From Enoplolaimus lenunculus (Eukaryota > Nematoda > Enoplea > Enoplida > Thoracostomopsidae): a stretch of 64,000 bases of DNA. The stretch is taken from contig JASANG010000937.1 in the NCBI GenBank assembly GCA_030248215.1, forward strand, positions 112,644 to 176,643, read 5' to 3'. The translations under genes were made by a program, and so were the position numbers. Below are positions 39,101 to 54,100 of the stretch, in pieces. Position 1 is the stretch's first letter, and each line of letters begins with the position of its first letter. The notes beneath the pieces were generated by a model that saw only the letters and a program-made list of their open reading frames with translations, searched no databases and was not told the DNA's origin.

Positions 39101-42100
39101 TTTTGTACATTTCCAAGCTCTTGTACACTTTACTCGAAATTTATACTAAGAACATTACCTATGCCTAAACCTTAGCCTTTCTTAATCCGTTGTCTAAAGT
39201 GTACGATTAAATTTAAGCCTATACACTAATATTACATGTGGACAAACTGTACCAAAGAGTATTTCCTGCAACCACGTTTGCCTAACCTGACTTGGCCCAT
39301 AAATGAATTCGTCCAAAAGCGCTTTAATTTGCGTCGCTTTGTCAGTATACAAACAAATTACAAATCCCGCGTTGGTTTGCAAAATCAACTGATCATCTTC
39401 ATCGCCCAAACCGACAAATTTAAAATCCGAAAATCTGAAATCATTTGTAATTTAAAATCTTGAGTTTTTCGCAATTTCTGTCAATCAGAACCATGGTTAC
39501 AGTACGTACTGGTTAATGACAGTTGTTTAGTAATAAACTCAGCATTGGTTTTAGTAAGATATGAAGATACAAATTTGCCAAATTATAAACCTGACCTATG
39601 TACACCGATCCGCAGAAAATTATATTTGGGTGGGGGGGACGGGGTACCGCATAATTTTGGAAAGCCCCTACAATTTCAATTCAAGATTGTTTACATTTGG
39701 ACCGAGTCTATTTGGCAGGCAGGGCACCATCCGGATTTTAGGAAAAAGTTGCTATGCGTGGGTGAAAAAAATTAAAAAAAACACTAAACTACACTAATTG
39801 TGAGTGCAATAGGTTTAAATTATATTATCAACGTTTAACGTCCAGTTCACTGCGACCTGTCAATAATTAAACCAAAGTTACTCAAAGTAGTCCAATATTT
39901 TAAACGGTCCAGTGCCATTTTCAAAATTTCTCGTGATAAGTCGAACGCCACTTTCGTGTATTCCAAGAATTTGTGCAATATACTCGGATTCGCGAGCTTC
40001 CTAAAATGAACGATAGAGTTTGAAAGCCTCGTTACAATATATTTAAACCATCCAGAAGAAAATTAAGGCTGAACTACGAATAGATGGTGTGGATTGAGCG
40101 GCCAAAATCAGCCAACCGAATACAATCAGCGTGAAACATTCCGGGTATATCACAAGTGTTACAATTTAATTTAGCTCTATTTCTTATATACACTTTCCTC
40201 GCATAGTTTTCGAAGCACTCAGATTCCAGCGTAAGTTAAGCTTAGTTTTCAGCTGAACCTAAAGCCCTATGCACATGTGCAAGTTATTGCTGCGAGAAGT
40301 TGCAGCTGCAACTTGCATTTGCAAATTTTGTCCAAAATTTCGTTTGAAAAACATTATCAAAGCTAGGAATTTAGTTTACACGTGTGAATAACCATGCAAG
40401 TTCAATAAATTTATTGCATCCGGTGTCTCATTGGCTAATGATGAAATGCAAGTTCTGCGTGCAATTTGCAGTTGCAAGTTCTCGAAGTAAAAACTTGGAC
40501 GTGTGAATAGGGCTTTACACTTTTAGATATATAAATATTTCAATAATTAGCAACTTACAACCACTGGATATAGTCTCGCAAAATACAACGGCCATTCACG
40601 TGCCATTTCCGCAATGGTTCGTTTATGTTCGTACGGTATATGAACTTGGTCGAGATGATCCGGATCTATGCCGTACGATTCTACAATAAACACGACCAAC
40701 CTATATCACTTTGCAGCAGGACTTCACGGTTATAATGAAAAACGAATTATTTTTGAAATGTGACAACTGACCGGAATACCCAAAAAAACCCCAACCCCCA
40801 CACGCGAATCCCCCCCCCAAACAAAAAAACACCAAATGAAATAGATAGAGGAATTAGTGTCAAAGTTTCGAGACGAGATGATATGTTTCGTACGAAGAAT
40901 AACTTGAAAACTTTATGTGTTTACATGCTCGGGGTTAATAAAAATAGTTTCACTTACCCATAATGTTCAGCATACGACCACGCTCATCACTACGAATTCG
41001 AAACGGGCTTCCGTAAAACACATCCCGAACGACTTGATAAAACACCAAATCAAGCGCATTCGGATCGTCCAATGTTTCTCCGGGTAGGAAAATCTGAAAC
41101 AAACGATACGCTTAATTTCACTTAAATTTTCACAGAACTGACGCGGCGAAATGTATATGCATTGTTGAAATACACATTTTGAATTAATAAAGAAATAAAC
41201 CGAAATGAATGATATAGTAAGTAAAACCACGGACAATATCCTGGAGCCCGGAGGCCGTTTTGTTTTGCTAAACCACAAAAAGATTGAGTAAAACGTGCGA
41301 AAAAATATATTTCTCAACTAAAACTGTTCATTTCTGAAACCGTCTTCACAGACTTTTTAAGGCGCGGGTCTTGAGGCCACAATCAAAACACTCAAATCTG
41401 TATTTTAAGGCTAGGCAGTATATAATTTCCTTCCATGGTTTGCGAACAAAAACCAAATTTTGGTTTGCCCAGATGTTAACTTGGCCAGTTCTATCTATAA
41501 CTGGCTAAGTTAACCTAAATTAAAGTTCGTACATTAATTTAGTCCCATAACTAAATATATATTAGGAGGCCAAAAAATTCAAGATTGGAACATACGGATT
41601 TCGCATGTGTACAAGCGGAATCAAACTATTACTAGGAAAGGCAAAAAATTTTCCAAACAGACTGAGAGCTGTCGTTGGCTAAATGCTACAGATTATGTTG
41701 ATATGTTTAATAGTAAAGAATTATACTTCTTTGCGGACATAAAGATTCCATGAGGTATCTTTATACGTGTAAAACGGAGCACGACGTTTCGATTTATCAC
41801 TTCGATACGGCGGTTGCGTTGTACGCTCGTCTGCAGTGCCATCGCTTGGATAATCTGTTACAGTTGAAAATGAAGACATGATTTAAAATGTTCCACCTTT
41901 GTTTAAATTATTTTTTTAAATTTCAAACCTTACGCTGCTAAAACTGATAAAGAAACTCACAGGGTTATGGTTTATTCGCAAATTGGCACATAGTTTTGGC
42001 CAGTGGTATACTAGTGGGATTCAGTTGAGAAAATTTAAATAAGCTCCTACACATCAGCAACTATTTTTGATTTTTCACTCTATATACCGACCTTCACCTA

Positions 42101-45100
42101 CACAAGAATGGCTTATTGAGCCCAGGTTGCAGTGTGTGTCTTCTAGATTCATTTGAAAGACGCAAACATACAAGATAGCTGTACGTCTATCATAGCCACA
42201 TAAAGCTTTACAAACGATTAATTATTTCTCTTGCTGAATTCCAAATTTATGCACATTTAATAAGAGTGTTTAGCTTTGCCCTGATTGACTTTTCCATGCC
42301 AAACATCCATCAACCCAACAAAACACAAAGTTTCTTGTGTAAAACAACATTTTTTTATAAAAAAACAGAAACACTACGAAATAATAGTAGTAGTGCGTCA
42401 AGAAAGATTATTATTTAATCACAGCAACGCGACGGGTAGCGGTGAAACTCGGCTGAATAGCGAAAGAAAACTGCAATGGCTTAGAAAAATTTGTCTGTCA
42501 AATGTTACAATATACAAAACTCAAACAGACTTTGTCGCAGTTCAAAAAAATAATTTTAACTCCAAAATCAAATATTACATTCTACACAATTTTATGCTAA
42601 ATGTTGCACGTTTAGTATAAAACCCGTAGAAAACTTTAATTCAGCTCAGTTTTTCTTTCAGTGTTTCGCTAAGGCATTGTTACGTATCATAACAATGGGC
42701 ATACTGCAACACAAATAATCTTTAACGCTCATGAGGTAAGAGTTTTATTTTTAACCTTAGCTTAACAGTTGATACGTCCGCAATAAAAGTTTGACCATTG
42801 AAAAATTGTGTCTAATACAACTGTGGCGGCGAAACAAGAGCAAGCTTTCAGGTTCAAAACAGCTAAATTCGTTAAGATTTCTAATGTCAAAAAAACCACT
42901 GCGCACTCCTGCAAGTATGCCTAAAATTTGAAAATTTTGACAAATCATAAGTGTTGTTTTACCGATATAAATGTTGACCTTAAATTATCAAGCAGATGCA
43001 CATTTTTTGACAAACCAAAGGAAATAGAAAAGATTGGTCAGTAATTGTAAAAGTAATAAAGATTAATTTTTAGAATAACCAAGACTTCAGTCATCAATCA
43101 TTACTGTATTTTAAAAATTATATTCATTCGAAATAATGGTTGCACAACTCTTTGTTTTAATGATTCGTTCAGCCTACCAGCTAATACAATAAATGTTGCT
43201 AATTGCTAAACAACTTTTTTAGTTTAAGTATTGTCTGGCGATAGCATTTGTGTCTAAACATCATTGACATGCGTAGCTGACGAAGCCTCAAAAGAGGTCA
43301 ACTGTGCCAGCTCGTCAAACTACGAAAGTTACGTATCTACAAGCTTAAATAAAAACGAATATTGTCGCTTGCACTGAGGTCAATGGCAATCAATAAAGTA
43401 TAGTTTTAAATTAACTGTAATCTGCTCGCTGATTTGTATTTAAAATGGTACTTACCTTTTGGGGGGATATCTTGTGCGTAGCGATCAAATCCACGACTGT
43501 TTCGCATTGATTGTTCTGATTCATTTTCGTCAAAATATCTTCCTTTTGAATCTACACCGTTCAGACAACTTCCTCGTCGCGATGTTTCAATGTATTCCTC
43601 CAATGCTTCGGCTTGATTCAATACTCGTGATTTTGACAAACGACGACCCAACTCGCGCACTGGTGTGCTATCTCTAAAAACAGACAAACTTATTAATTAG
43701 TTGCAATGAAAATCTTTCAATAAAATAAAATAAAAAGATAGATTTTAAAAATTGGACAGATTTCGCAGCCACCGGAATTAATATTGCAATCAAAATACTA
43801 GTTACACCCTAAACGTTGCGATGAATGAGCTGTATGACAAACGAAAGATGATTTTTAAAAGCAAAGAGATACGCTAGTTTATTACTCACACGTCACTGAG
43901 AAATGGACCATGTGAAAATTTTATGTGCAGGGCATAGCATAGTCAGTGTGTAAAAGAGATGGGCTTAGGGAACCGCCGTTGAGAGAACTTCAGCCTCTAA
44001 GCCCCTCCTTGCGACTATAATTAACCAGCTGTATACTCGACCGAACATGTTCAGGAGCCAAAAGTACTTCAGGTGGAACATTAAATGATTTTGCTTCCCA
44101 AGCAAGTCGAAAACTTTTTTAAAATAAGGCAAATGTTCGATTGGCTGAGTACCGCCAAGCCCCCACCTCTATGGCTTCAGGCTAGCAACGAACAGCAGCC
44201 GCTGTAGCACCAAAACGGCCATACCTTGGTTCTTCGTCAACAATCCAATCGTCTTCAGTTTGGCTCGAATCTAAGAATCCATTTCTGTCGCTTGCTGCTT
44301 GCATCTCTCTTCGTCCAGTTGATTGCGTTCGCTCCCGAGACTCCGGTCGGTGATGTTGTTGATCATCACCTCGTCGGCGATGTCGATAGCGCCGTTGCCG
44401 AGTTACAAATTGATCAGATTCAACGGTCGACAAGTCATGATCCGGTGCTGTTGCGCTTGAATCGCGAAATGATTCCGAATCATCGTAGCGATGTCGTCCG
44501 TTGTAGTAGCCCGGATCTTCTCGGATTCTACCTTGCACAAAAGAATTTTATTTTACATTTAAAAAATATGAGTAGAAAGGTGATGTATGAAAAATATTTC
44601 AGTTATAACAGAGCAGTTTTTGGTGAAAGATTTAAAATAAACACTGTAAATCAGCCGTAAAATCACTACATAAACAAAAAAATAGACGTTTTACAGTTAT
44701 TTTCACAAAAATTTTCTTAAATTTTAGAAAAACTATCTAGTTTGATCGCTGACAACAATAGTTTTTTTGTATAATTCATAAATACTTTTTTGTATGTAGT
44801 GGCCGTTGTAATTGGTGTCTTCTCGACTTCTGCCACTACGATCGCTTATTGGCGATTTTGTGTCACCATTCATTCGTTCGCCGTCGTAGTAGTATTCGGC
44901 CGCACCCCCAGGAGATGCGCGAATTTCGTGTTCGAATTTATCTCGAATTTGTGCAACGTCTACGTTGCCACGAATAACTTCTTGTGGTGATGGTTCGACC
45001 GGAAGCGGGACGACTTTAGGCGGAGGAGTTGCTGGAGGACCTGAAGCGATGGCGTCATAGGTATAGCAGCCAGTATTTTGGTAAGTCGGTCACGTTGTAT

Positions 45101-48100
45101 AAAAGTTTTGAAGGGTGTATGTATATTTTATGGTAACAATTTCTAAAATCCATTGACAGAAATTGTGAGGGTAGTATGGGTTTGAAGCCATTTTGCTATA
45201 ACCAAAATGATCTACTGCATATGAGTTTACCTAAGGGTTGCGCTATACGATTTTTTGTCCTATGGCACTGTCCGTCATCCGCACGGTATCGTCACGCAAA
45301 TAACTCACGTGCGATAACGTATGGTGACGTAAGGTGACGGACGGCGCTGTGCGGGTGACGCACGGTGACGAACGGCGCAGTACGGGTGACATACGGTAAC
45401 GGACGCCGCGAGCTGGCACCGGACTTCAAGTATAGCACAACCCTTACTTTCACCAATTTTTCAAAACAAAACCTTTACTGTAATTCCTGGTTGTCTAAAC
45501 CATTCCCAATTGAAAATCCTGGCAATGCGTCATGAGATTTTCATTGATTGTTGTGACTGTGTCAGTTTATATTCTAAAGATTCTATCTACGACAGTGTAT
45601 TTTCTAGCCCTTAATATAGCAAATGCGTCAGTAAAAATTAGTGTTGTATTAAGACTGCTAGTGAACCATACAGCAGCAATTATTTTCGAATAGCAATAAA
45701 CACCAGCAAACGTGGACACACAGCAACCATTTACAGCGTTGTAAACTATCATGTTGTTTTTGGCCCAGATATTTCAGCCCCTACTCAACACCGGTTCCAA
45801 TCTACTCGTAAACCAACCAAATCTTTGCTTGCCGAGCATTAGTAATGACAAGAGTTTCAAAAATACATTACATTTCTCTTCTATTTCTAAATTAGTCCCA
45901 ATTGAACAAAAATCTAAACTGATGCTGTGCCAACCTTTCTTTCCATCTGCTTCGATTTTGTTTGCAATTCGTTTGAGCGATTCCATTTCTGCTTGCATTT
46001 CGGATTTTCGCCGACGTATATGGACATCGTCAACCGGAGGTGGAAGATTTGCTGCCTTTTCTTCCAGTAACGCCAGCGCCTTTAACAACCAAATTGTCAG
46101 CAAACACTGCACGAGATAAATAGTAATATGGGGGAAAACTTGACTGGTATCACGACAATTCACCGCACGACAACTCGTCGTGTGACAAATTGCAAACAGA
46201 AATTTCATCGATTCGACAATTCGTCGCGCATCATTACACTTAGACTTAGGTTTAGGCTAAAAATTATTCTAATGATTATGCTAATAGGATTGTGCTTAGA
46301 CTTATTCATAAGCTTTAGGAGACTGTTGGTCGACAAGTTGTCGGGCGACGTATCGTTTATCAGCTAAAAAACGAGTGCAATAGTAAACAAACACTTTAAA
46401 GGCTGTTTGAAATACATGATGCTTATTTTTGTTTTGAAATTAAAAAATTTGATCTTTTATTTCTGAATTTAATCTTATCACTTGCTTTTTAATAAATATT
46501 TTCAATTCAGCTTAGAAAGAACAAGTGTCGCGAATGGTTTGAATGTATACGCTCGACACTAGTGAGTATAATCGCCATATTTACTGAACTTAGTGTTGTA
46601 GCTAAAATTAAGCACTTCCCGGCTCAGAATATGATAATAAATACGTTGTTTAGGCCCTTTACTAACCTCACGTTCTCGTCGTTGTAATTCGCTATCTCGA
46701 ACATTTCCAAAATTCGCCGGCCGCTGTCCAGTATAGTGATGTGTTGCCAATGGACTTTTCTGAAATCATTAAATACTTCCAACTAAGAAAAGTCAGATTT
46801 GACAACATCTGCAAAAAGTAGAATAAATTATCCATGATAGCGTTTGGCAAGAGTATGTAACGTGGCCAATTTCGAAGTATACCAAACATGCTAACAGTTT
46901 GACTTATAACACCGTCCCACCATATTTATGGGAGTGAAAAAAAGCAATTTAATAATATTCAATCAAATCCTTTTGTAAACAAACAACTCCGTTAATAGTG
47001 CTGTGGAAATTGCCATTGATACCTAGAACAAACGTGCCCTTACGGGCACCAGGCACTTGGATGGTGCCGGATATCTACGGACACATGAGATCCTCATTTA
47101 CCATAAAGGATCTGAAAACGCACGGGCGGTCATGGTACCCATGAGCCACTTATGATTTCCTTACTTGTAACGGTCTCTGTTGATACGGAGCCGATGCATT
47201 ACCGGCGTTGATTCCGATTGGCGGATATCCGTTTTCGAATCGTTGCTGACTCTAAAAACATACCTTAGACCAACGATATTTATGTTTTGCAGCAGTTTGA
47301 GGCCTGTCGAGAAAATATGTGAAAAAATCTTGGCATGTCAATGTGAATTTATTCGTATCCGATAAATACACTGCATTGTTGAAATCATCGTTTGTGATTT
47401 TTCAGTTCTACTATATTATCGTCGCTTAACCCTTAACCCAGAAACCTCTAGCTAGCGTTATCCGTTTGGTTTTTAGAGTTAATGGTTAATTATAGGTTTA
47501 ATTTTCGTCATTTAACGCAAAAGGAAGTAAAGTTTCGATGTTTTACACAACCGCGTAGCTTTGACTCAAATTAGATTCAAATCATACTGATTTTAAAACG
47601 TAAAAGCAAAAAAACTAACCTGTTGCTGCTGCTGTATATATCCATCATTCGCTATTGGCTCATGCGACGAAAACTGCTGTGATTGTTGCATCGGTTGCAT
47701 TTGTGATCCATTCATTTGTTTAGTATCGGTACTATTTTTCATATAACCACCATTCTGTTGTTGTGTTTGATCAAACATTGGACTGTAGTTTTTATTTTCT
47801 CTGGCTCGCATAACGGTTTCTTTGATGTTATGGCTCACTGGAACTGCTGGATCTGCATCAAAGTGGTTCGTAGAGTACGGTGCATATTGGGCCTGTTGCG
47901 TATAGCCAAGGTTTTGTTGTGTGGGCGGCACGTAGCTAAAATAAACAAACAATATTTATTCTTTAGAGTTTATATATACATATATAACTGTCTGAAGGCG
48001 TAGCCATCAGACGTTTAGGTCTCTGACCCCTTTTGCGGTTTTTGCCCAGCGGTTTTATGAACTTTGTTGGTTTAGTAGAAAAACATCCCCATTAAAACGT

Positions 48101-51100
48101 TTATATAACCAAATCCAACCTGTTCCAAAATCGTGGCTACGCCGCCCCAGATACTGTGCATCTGTTGTTAAATTTGAGCTCTGATGCCTTTAAAAGACTG
48201 AAAAACCGGGGTATTAAAAAGGGTTCAATTTAAACACACTTGCTTGATATATCGGTTGCTTATGTTCAGGAGATCTTAATAGAAAGTTGCAATAGTGGTT
48301 CGATACCATAACGTAATCGAAATTAAATCAGAAGCGTACCAGAATTTCATTTCCAAAAGAGATGACGTTGTGCAAAAGTTTTTCGTAAGCCAGCGTAACG
48401 AGCGAGAATGTTTTCGTTTCAAAAACAGAAGAACCTTATTCTCGCTTCTTTAGAAATATCGGTGAATGTATACCCCTATCCATCCTTGTATACACTTCTG
48501 CACTAAACTATATAAGTATGTCAGGTCTGATATATGGGTCAATGTAAAGTTCTTTGTGCGGAACAGTATTATAAGCATATTTCTAAGCCTAAAGCCTAAG
48601 CCTAAGCCTAAGCCTAAGTCAAGCAAAAAATTTGTCTAAAGGTTAAGTTTACTCTATTCTAGTCTCGCAGAAAAACGTTCCACCCCTGATCTTTACATGG
48701 GCCAATATAAGTAACAGTTGAAAAATATAATTTTAGATCACTATCAGCTTAGGTATTGTATTGCAAATGCTAGTTGTACGCATTAGCGTAACGGACGGCA
48801 AGATAGGCGCTATATATACAGTCTAGAAATTATTGAAGAGACAAGAAAAAAAGCATCTTTAACAAGGGTTAGAATTACCTTGGGGATTCTAGAGGTCACG
48901 AATTTTTTCTTTTACGTGGGATGCACCCTTTCAACATAAAATGCTGGCAACGCCACTAATGGCATATACTTACCGTGCATTAGCAGAAGATGGCTTCATT
49001 GTACCAATATAGTAACCAGAGGTCGTTTCGAGACGATAACGCTCGTCATCTGTTAGATTTGCCTAAATTAGCCAAGTTTTGCATATTTGATTTCAAACGT
49101 CTCTGAGCTAACAGACACTGACTGGGTTCCTAAGACATGATCTTAAGTCTTCATTTGACTTTAGTCAATTTTGGACTACTGCCAGATAACAGACTAGACA
49201 TATTTGTGAATTTTCCAACACATTTCTTACAAAATACTTTAGGTCTGGCAAAGACTGTCAGGGATGCCGTGGCATAGCTTAAGCCTGCATTTGAGATAAG
49301 TCAAGTATGAGCCACTGTCAGACAACAATGTTTTACGTTAAAAATTCAGCAACTTCAATCAGTAAGCAGTTTCAATCGGCATAATTTATTTCATTTAAAT
49401 AAAATTAGAGTCTAACAAAAATTTACAAATGGTTTAGTCTGCTTAATATAAATCTAGTAAATCTGCTATTCCTGGATTCATAGCTTGGAGGGTAACATTT
49501 TACCAACGAAAAATCAGCGACAGAAGCTTGTAACGTTTTTCAGAAACATCTCAATTTTATTTTTCACGGCTGAAAATCGAAAAAATTACAAAAAATAAGA
49601 ATGATATCAGCGCTTACTTCTCGGTGAGCACGATCGACAAGAAGATCTTTGGACATTGGAACAATCGGTTGTGGAACGCCATTGACGTTTCGTTGGGCCA
49701 CTTCTGGTCCGAGTTGTTGATTCGGCGGATACGTAGGGGCAGGAGGGATTAAAGTTGGCTGCTGCATGACCGCTGCGTTCATTGCTCTAAAAATTTATAT
49801 ACAATACTGCTCTTTAGGCCAATTACTAATTAGAATAGGATCAGGACAAATAACTATACGACCAGATGCACTACCGATAATCAATGAGAGTTACAAATAC
49901 TTTATTGTAATTGGACGAGACTTTGAATTGCTATTTTTATTCAGAATATCACACTGGCCTAACACATATAAGCGCTATATGTACGTCTGCTCAGATAGAG
50001 TTGAGTTTATTTATATGGTCATTAGGTCCACGAAGCGCACATATCACGTGAAAGTAAGCCGCCAAAATACAATTGCTCAATAATATATACAGAGCAGTTT
50101 AGCACCCGCAAGTTTTATTGATTTTAGTCAATTTTAACCAAACTTGACCCCCTAAATAAAGCGGGGTAGGGCAAAAACGCAACGTGCATTGGGTACATTC
50201 TTTTGTACACAGAATGCACTCAACTGCACACTCTTGTTATAAAGAGCATTATCCGCTCTTGTTATTAGAGAGTTGTACGCATGCTTGCACATTACATTAT
50301 ACATAAACGTCAAAGTGCGTACTGCATAAACTGCGGTCCGTATCTTTCATGCCAGCCAGTTCCAGCCAACATTACAATAATTGAATTTAGCTTTACTGTC
50401 GTTTAAATGTGTTCTGTAATTTTTATTGTATATAGTTAGAATAATATAAAAACAGCGCACTACAACATCGTTTCACAGTAAAACGCGGTCAAATCCAAGC
50501 CCACAAGAAAAGCCGACAGACCAGACAGTGCTTCATGTCTGACGTTTGGCACTGTCTGGTAGTTTAAAGACATGATTTTTTTGCGTATACCTAATCGTTT
50601 CATGAAGAAAATTATTCAATTGTATCTTTGAAGACGAAGTGAATTTTGAAGCCCCTTTTAATGATATAAATTTGGGTATGGAACCAGATTATCCCACTGT
50701 TTTTGTACAACTACAGAGCACTTACGAAAACATTTTGACATACTTCATCAATGCGACTGATTAAGAACGTTTAATTTGGCAACAAAATGACATAAAAGGT
50801 GTGTTGAATTTGTGGTCGCTGTCAAAACTTGAAACAGCATTTAAATAAATCATTTAATAAATTGCGAATTTGTGTCCTTTTACCCGCATTGAACCAGATG
50901 TAAAATTTTGCTTTCAACCTTGGGGAAATTCGTATCAAGTATAATATAGGTTCAACGAGTGTAGTTATCGGGGGTATAGATGTCAACCAAACAGTGCCGG
51001 AACAAGCTGGGTGGAGGGCCTCCCTAAGATTTGAGGGTGGGATCCCTTGCGATGATCAAAAAAATTTTTGATCAAAATATTTTTTATATTGTGAATTTTT

Positions 51101-54100
51101 CAATTTTAAATTTATATCCAAGTAGAATATTAAAGGCTATTTATGTTTAAAATCTTGTTAGGGAGGGGGTTTCTCTATTGGGTGGAGGTGCCTTAAGTGA
51201 GGGTGTGCGGAGATGGCTGCTCTGGCCCTGCAATCACATACTATTCATTCTTTAATTAGATACCGTATAACTTGCGCTATTCAAAATTTCAAATTGGCGG
51301 ACAGTGGGCAGTTATTAAAACCTGCTTATTACTAAACCAGACAACTTTTACAGGTTAAGTATTGTGGCCAAAATAACAGTACACTGATCATTTCAGCTTA
51401 TCGGGTATAAAAAGCATACGCAAAATATCAACAGAAAAAACAAATTACCGGAATCATAAATGTTAAATTTTTAGTGTAGCAATTTTATTGCATCAGACAG
51501 AAAAGTAGTTGTTGATAGGCAGCAAAAATACACAAACAAGGGTTATATGCATCCATTACGCCGGCTCCCTAATACAAATAAATTGTTAATGAGAAATTAA
51601 TAATAGCGTATTATTACTGATAAACAAAGGTGTAACTAATATTAAATTTGCGGCTAGACTAACTTCATTTAAAAGTTTCTTTGCTAGCGAATGTAGTGAG
51701 CAAAAAGATTTGATTGCACTTCATGATTTAGCAAGCTATTCTATAGCCTGTAAAATTGTTTTTTTTTTCAGTTCTGCTTATAAATTTCGAAAGAATATAA
51801 CCCCAGTTCGCCCGTATGCCTTCCTGCCTGCTGATAAACGTCGTACTGGTCGTAAACTGATTTTAGCGTCAAATTTTCGAAAACATTAAATGCTTCTTGA
51901 ATATCCCATGTTATACCGCAAAAATGAAATAAACATTGGCCTTCTACAGTGCTGAATATAGCCGTCTTAAGCGCGAAAAGAAAGACTCAGAATACGTCAT
52001 CAAATCCGAATTTTCCGCTGGAAAGAGGATACTTTTTGTTTTTCAATTTTTAAATGTTTGTTCGAAAAACTATTCTTTCAGAACACGTCGAGATTAAGAG
52101 AACCTTGTACAAATTTAATGGAATTCCTTCTCACAAGAATACTTTTTATTAAATATCCAGCTAACTTCTTGTAGTATCATCACTTTAGACATTTGTAACG
52201 AACGTTATTCTTAAAACTAAAATTGACTTAATTGCATGATTCGTTTATTACGAAACAGAGCCAAATTGCGCCAATTATAATTTTTTACTCAGCAAAATGA
52301 AATGAGAGCTTTTACGTGAAACCAAAAATGGAATTGGGCAAACCACAACTCAGTGCGATGCTGCCAAAACTACCAAAAGCGCAGTGGCGCAAACCAAACT
52401 TTCTATACCGCGAATTATTCGCCACAAACTACAAAAAAATGCAACTTAAACTATCATCAACCTTATAATACGTTAAACATAAAATCATTGCATATAAGAA
52501 ACTGTTATCTATAACACAATTTCTATCAATGTACATAGCGAATAAATATTATACCGATTATTACAAAAGAACGCGATAAATAATGCTTTGTTGAGCCGCT
52601 CGCTATAATATTGCGTGGGTGAAACGTCTAATTTAAGGATTTGTTAAAAAGCTGAATTCAAATCTAACTCAAGAAACTCACTATCAATGCATAATTAAAC
52701 TGCAACTTTCGCTAACATAAGCAGAAAATGACCATGGGATGGCGCTCATCATCCATCTCTAGAAAATGTTTTGAAACTCTGGACAAGTTTTAGCCCCGTT
52801 TGTAAGTGTTGTGAAATTAACGTCATGTCTGTTCAAAATTTTTTGACACACCTTGCCATACTGAGCTACGCTTTATTAATAAATAACATTCCAGGTTGCT
52901 CTCTGCAGTTTGCAGATATTACACCGTTTCGTTGTGCCAATTTCTAGTTATGTATAGTGACCACGTTTATCGTCTTAGCATGCTTAGTAACTGGTAGGTG
53001 AAATGGGGTCTTTTCTGTCATCCCTCCAACCCGCGTTTACCCAAAAATTGTAGGGTTTAAAATGTTTTTGCATAATTGAGCTGCTCATAACCTCTCCTGA
53101 TCATTCCACGCCCAGAGATCACCCGATGGGACCCAAAAACTTTTTTGTCAAAAAGTTTGTCAAATTATATACCATTTGATGCAGCTTGTGCAGCTGAGCG
53201 CAATGGTGTTAAATTTTTGGCAATCAAACGATCGGCTAAGAGTTACTGTCAAATACCTGATTTGGCGCACTGCCATGATTAGGTTCGTCGCCAAATCTGT
53301 TATTTAACCATAATTCGTAAACCAATCGTCTGATTGTAAAAAAATTAACATCATTGGACTCAGCTTCGCAAGCGACACTGAATAGCATTTAATTTGGCAA
53401 ACTTTTTGACAAATTTCGGTCACCGCCAAGGGGGGACCTTGGGACCTTAAAATCGAATTTTTAAAAAATTCAAGTTTGAGCGCTAAATGATCAGGGGAAG
53501 GTCATGAGAAACTGAAATATGCTAAAATTCTCAAAATAGAACCGTTTTGGGGCAAACGTGGGTTAAGGGGGATAACGGAAAAGACTCGCGAAATGAAAGT
53601 AAATATTTCGTTTTGCCTAACGAACCAATCATGCTTCACAATTAACCCTCAATTCAAAGCAATAGTTTGATCGGCTGTTGGTGTAACATTTAAGTACTTG
53701 GTACAGTATATTAAAGTGTGTTACTATTATTTCTAGTTAGTTTAGAACTGGTCGCATTTAAAAAAGTCTCACTAACTTACAATATTAATACTAGTAACCA
53801 ACTTGAAATTTCGAATCATAAGCATTATTTAAATAGAACACGACGTAAACTTATATATTACATTGTACTAACCAGTTCATTACATTTACAGTTACAATGT
53901 TTGACAAGGTCCAAGCGTTCAAATTTTTCATTAGTTGTAAATGCTAAAACTGCGTACAATTATTGCTGCAGTTTTCTTTAATATTACAACTGAAACCATT
54001 GCAGAGTTTTAAAATTTGTATGTAAAAACTCAAATTAGTATTTTTTCATAGCAAACATTTAACTAAATTTTTTGAGTCTTTCAATTTTTTTGACTGTATC

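Noticed and set aside
50521-50559. A microRNA precursor call
   Set aside because: The stem is only 11 base pairs with no extended pairing on either side, shorter than a typical precursor.
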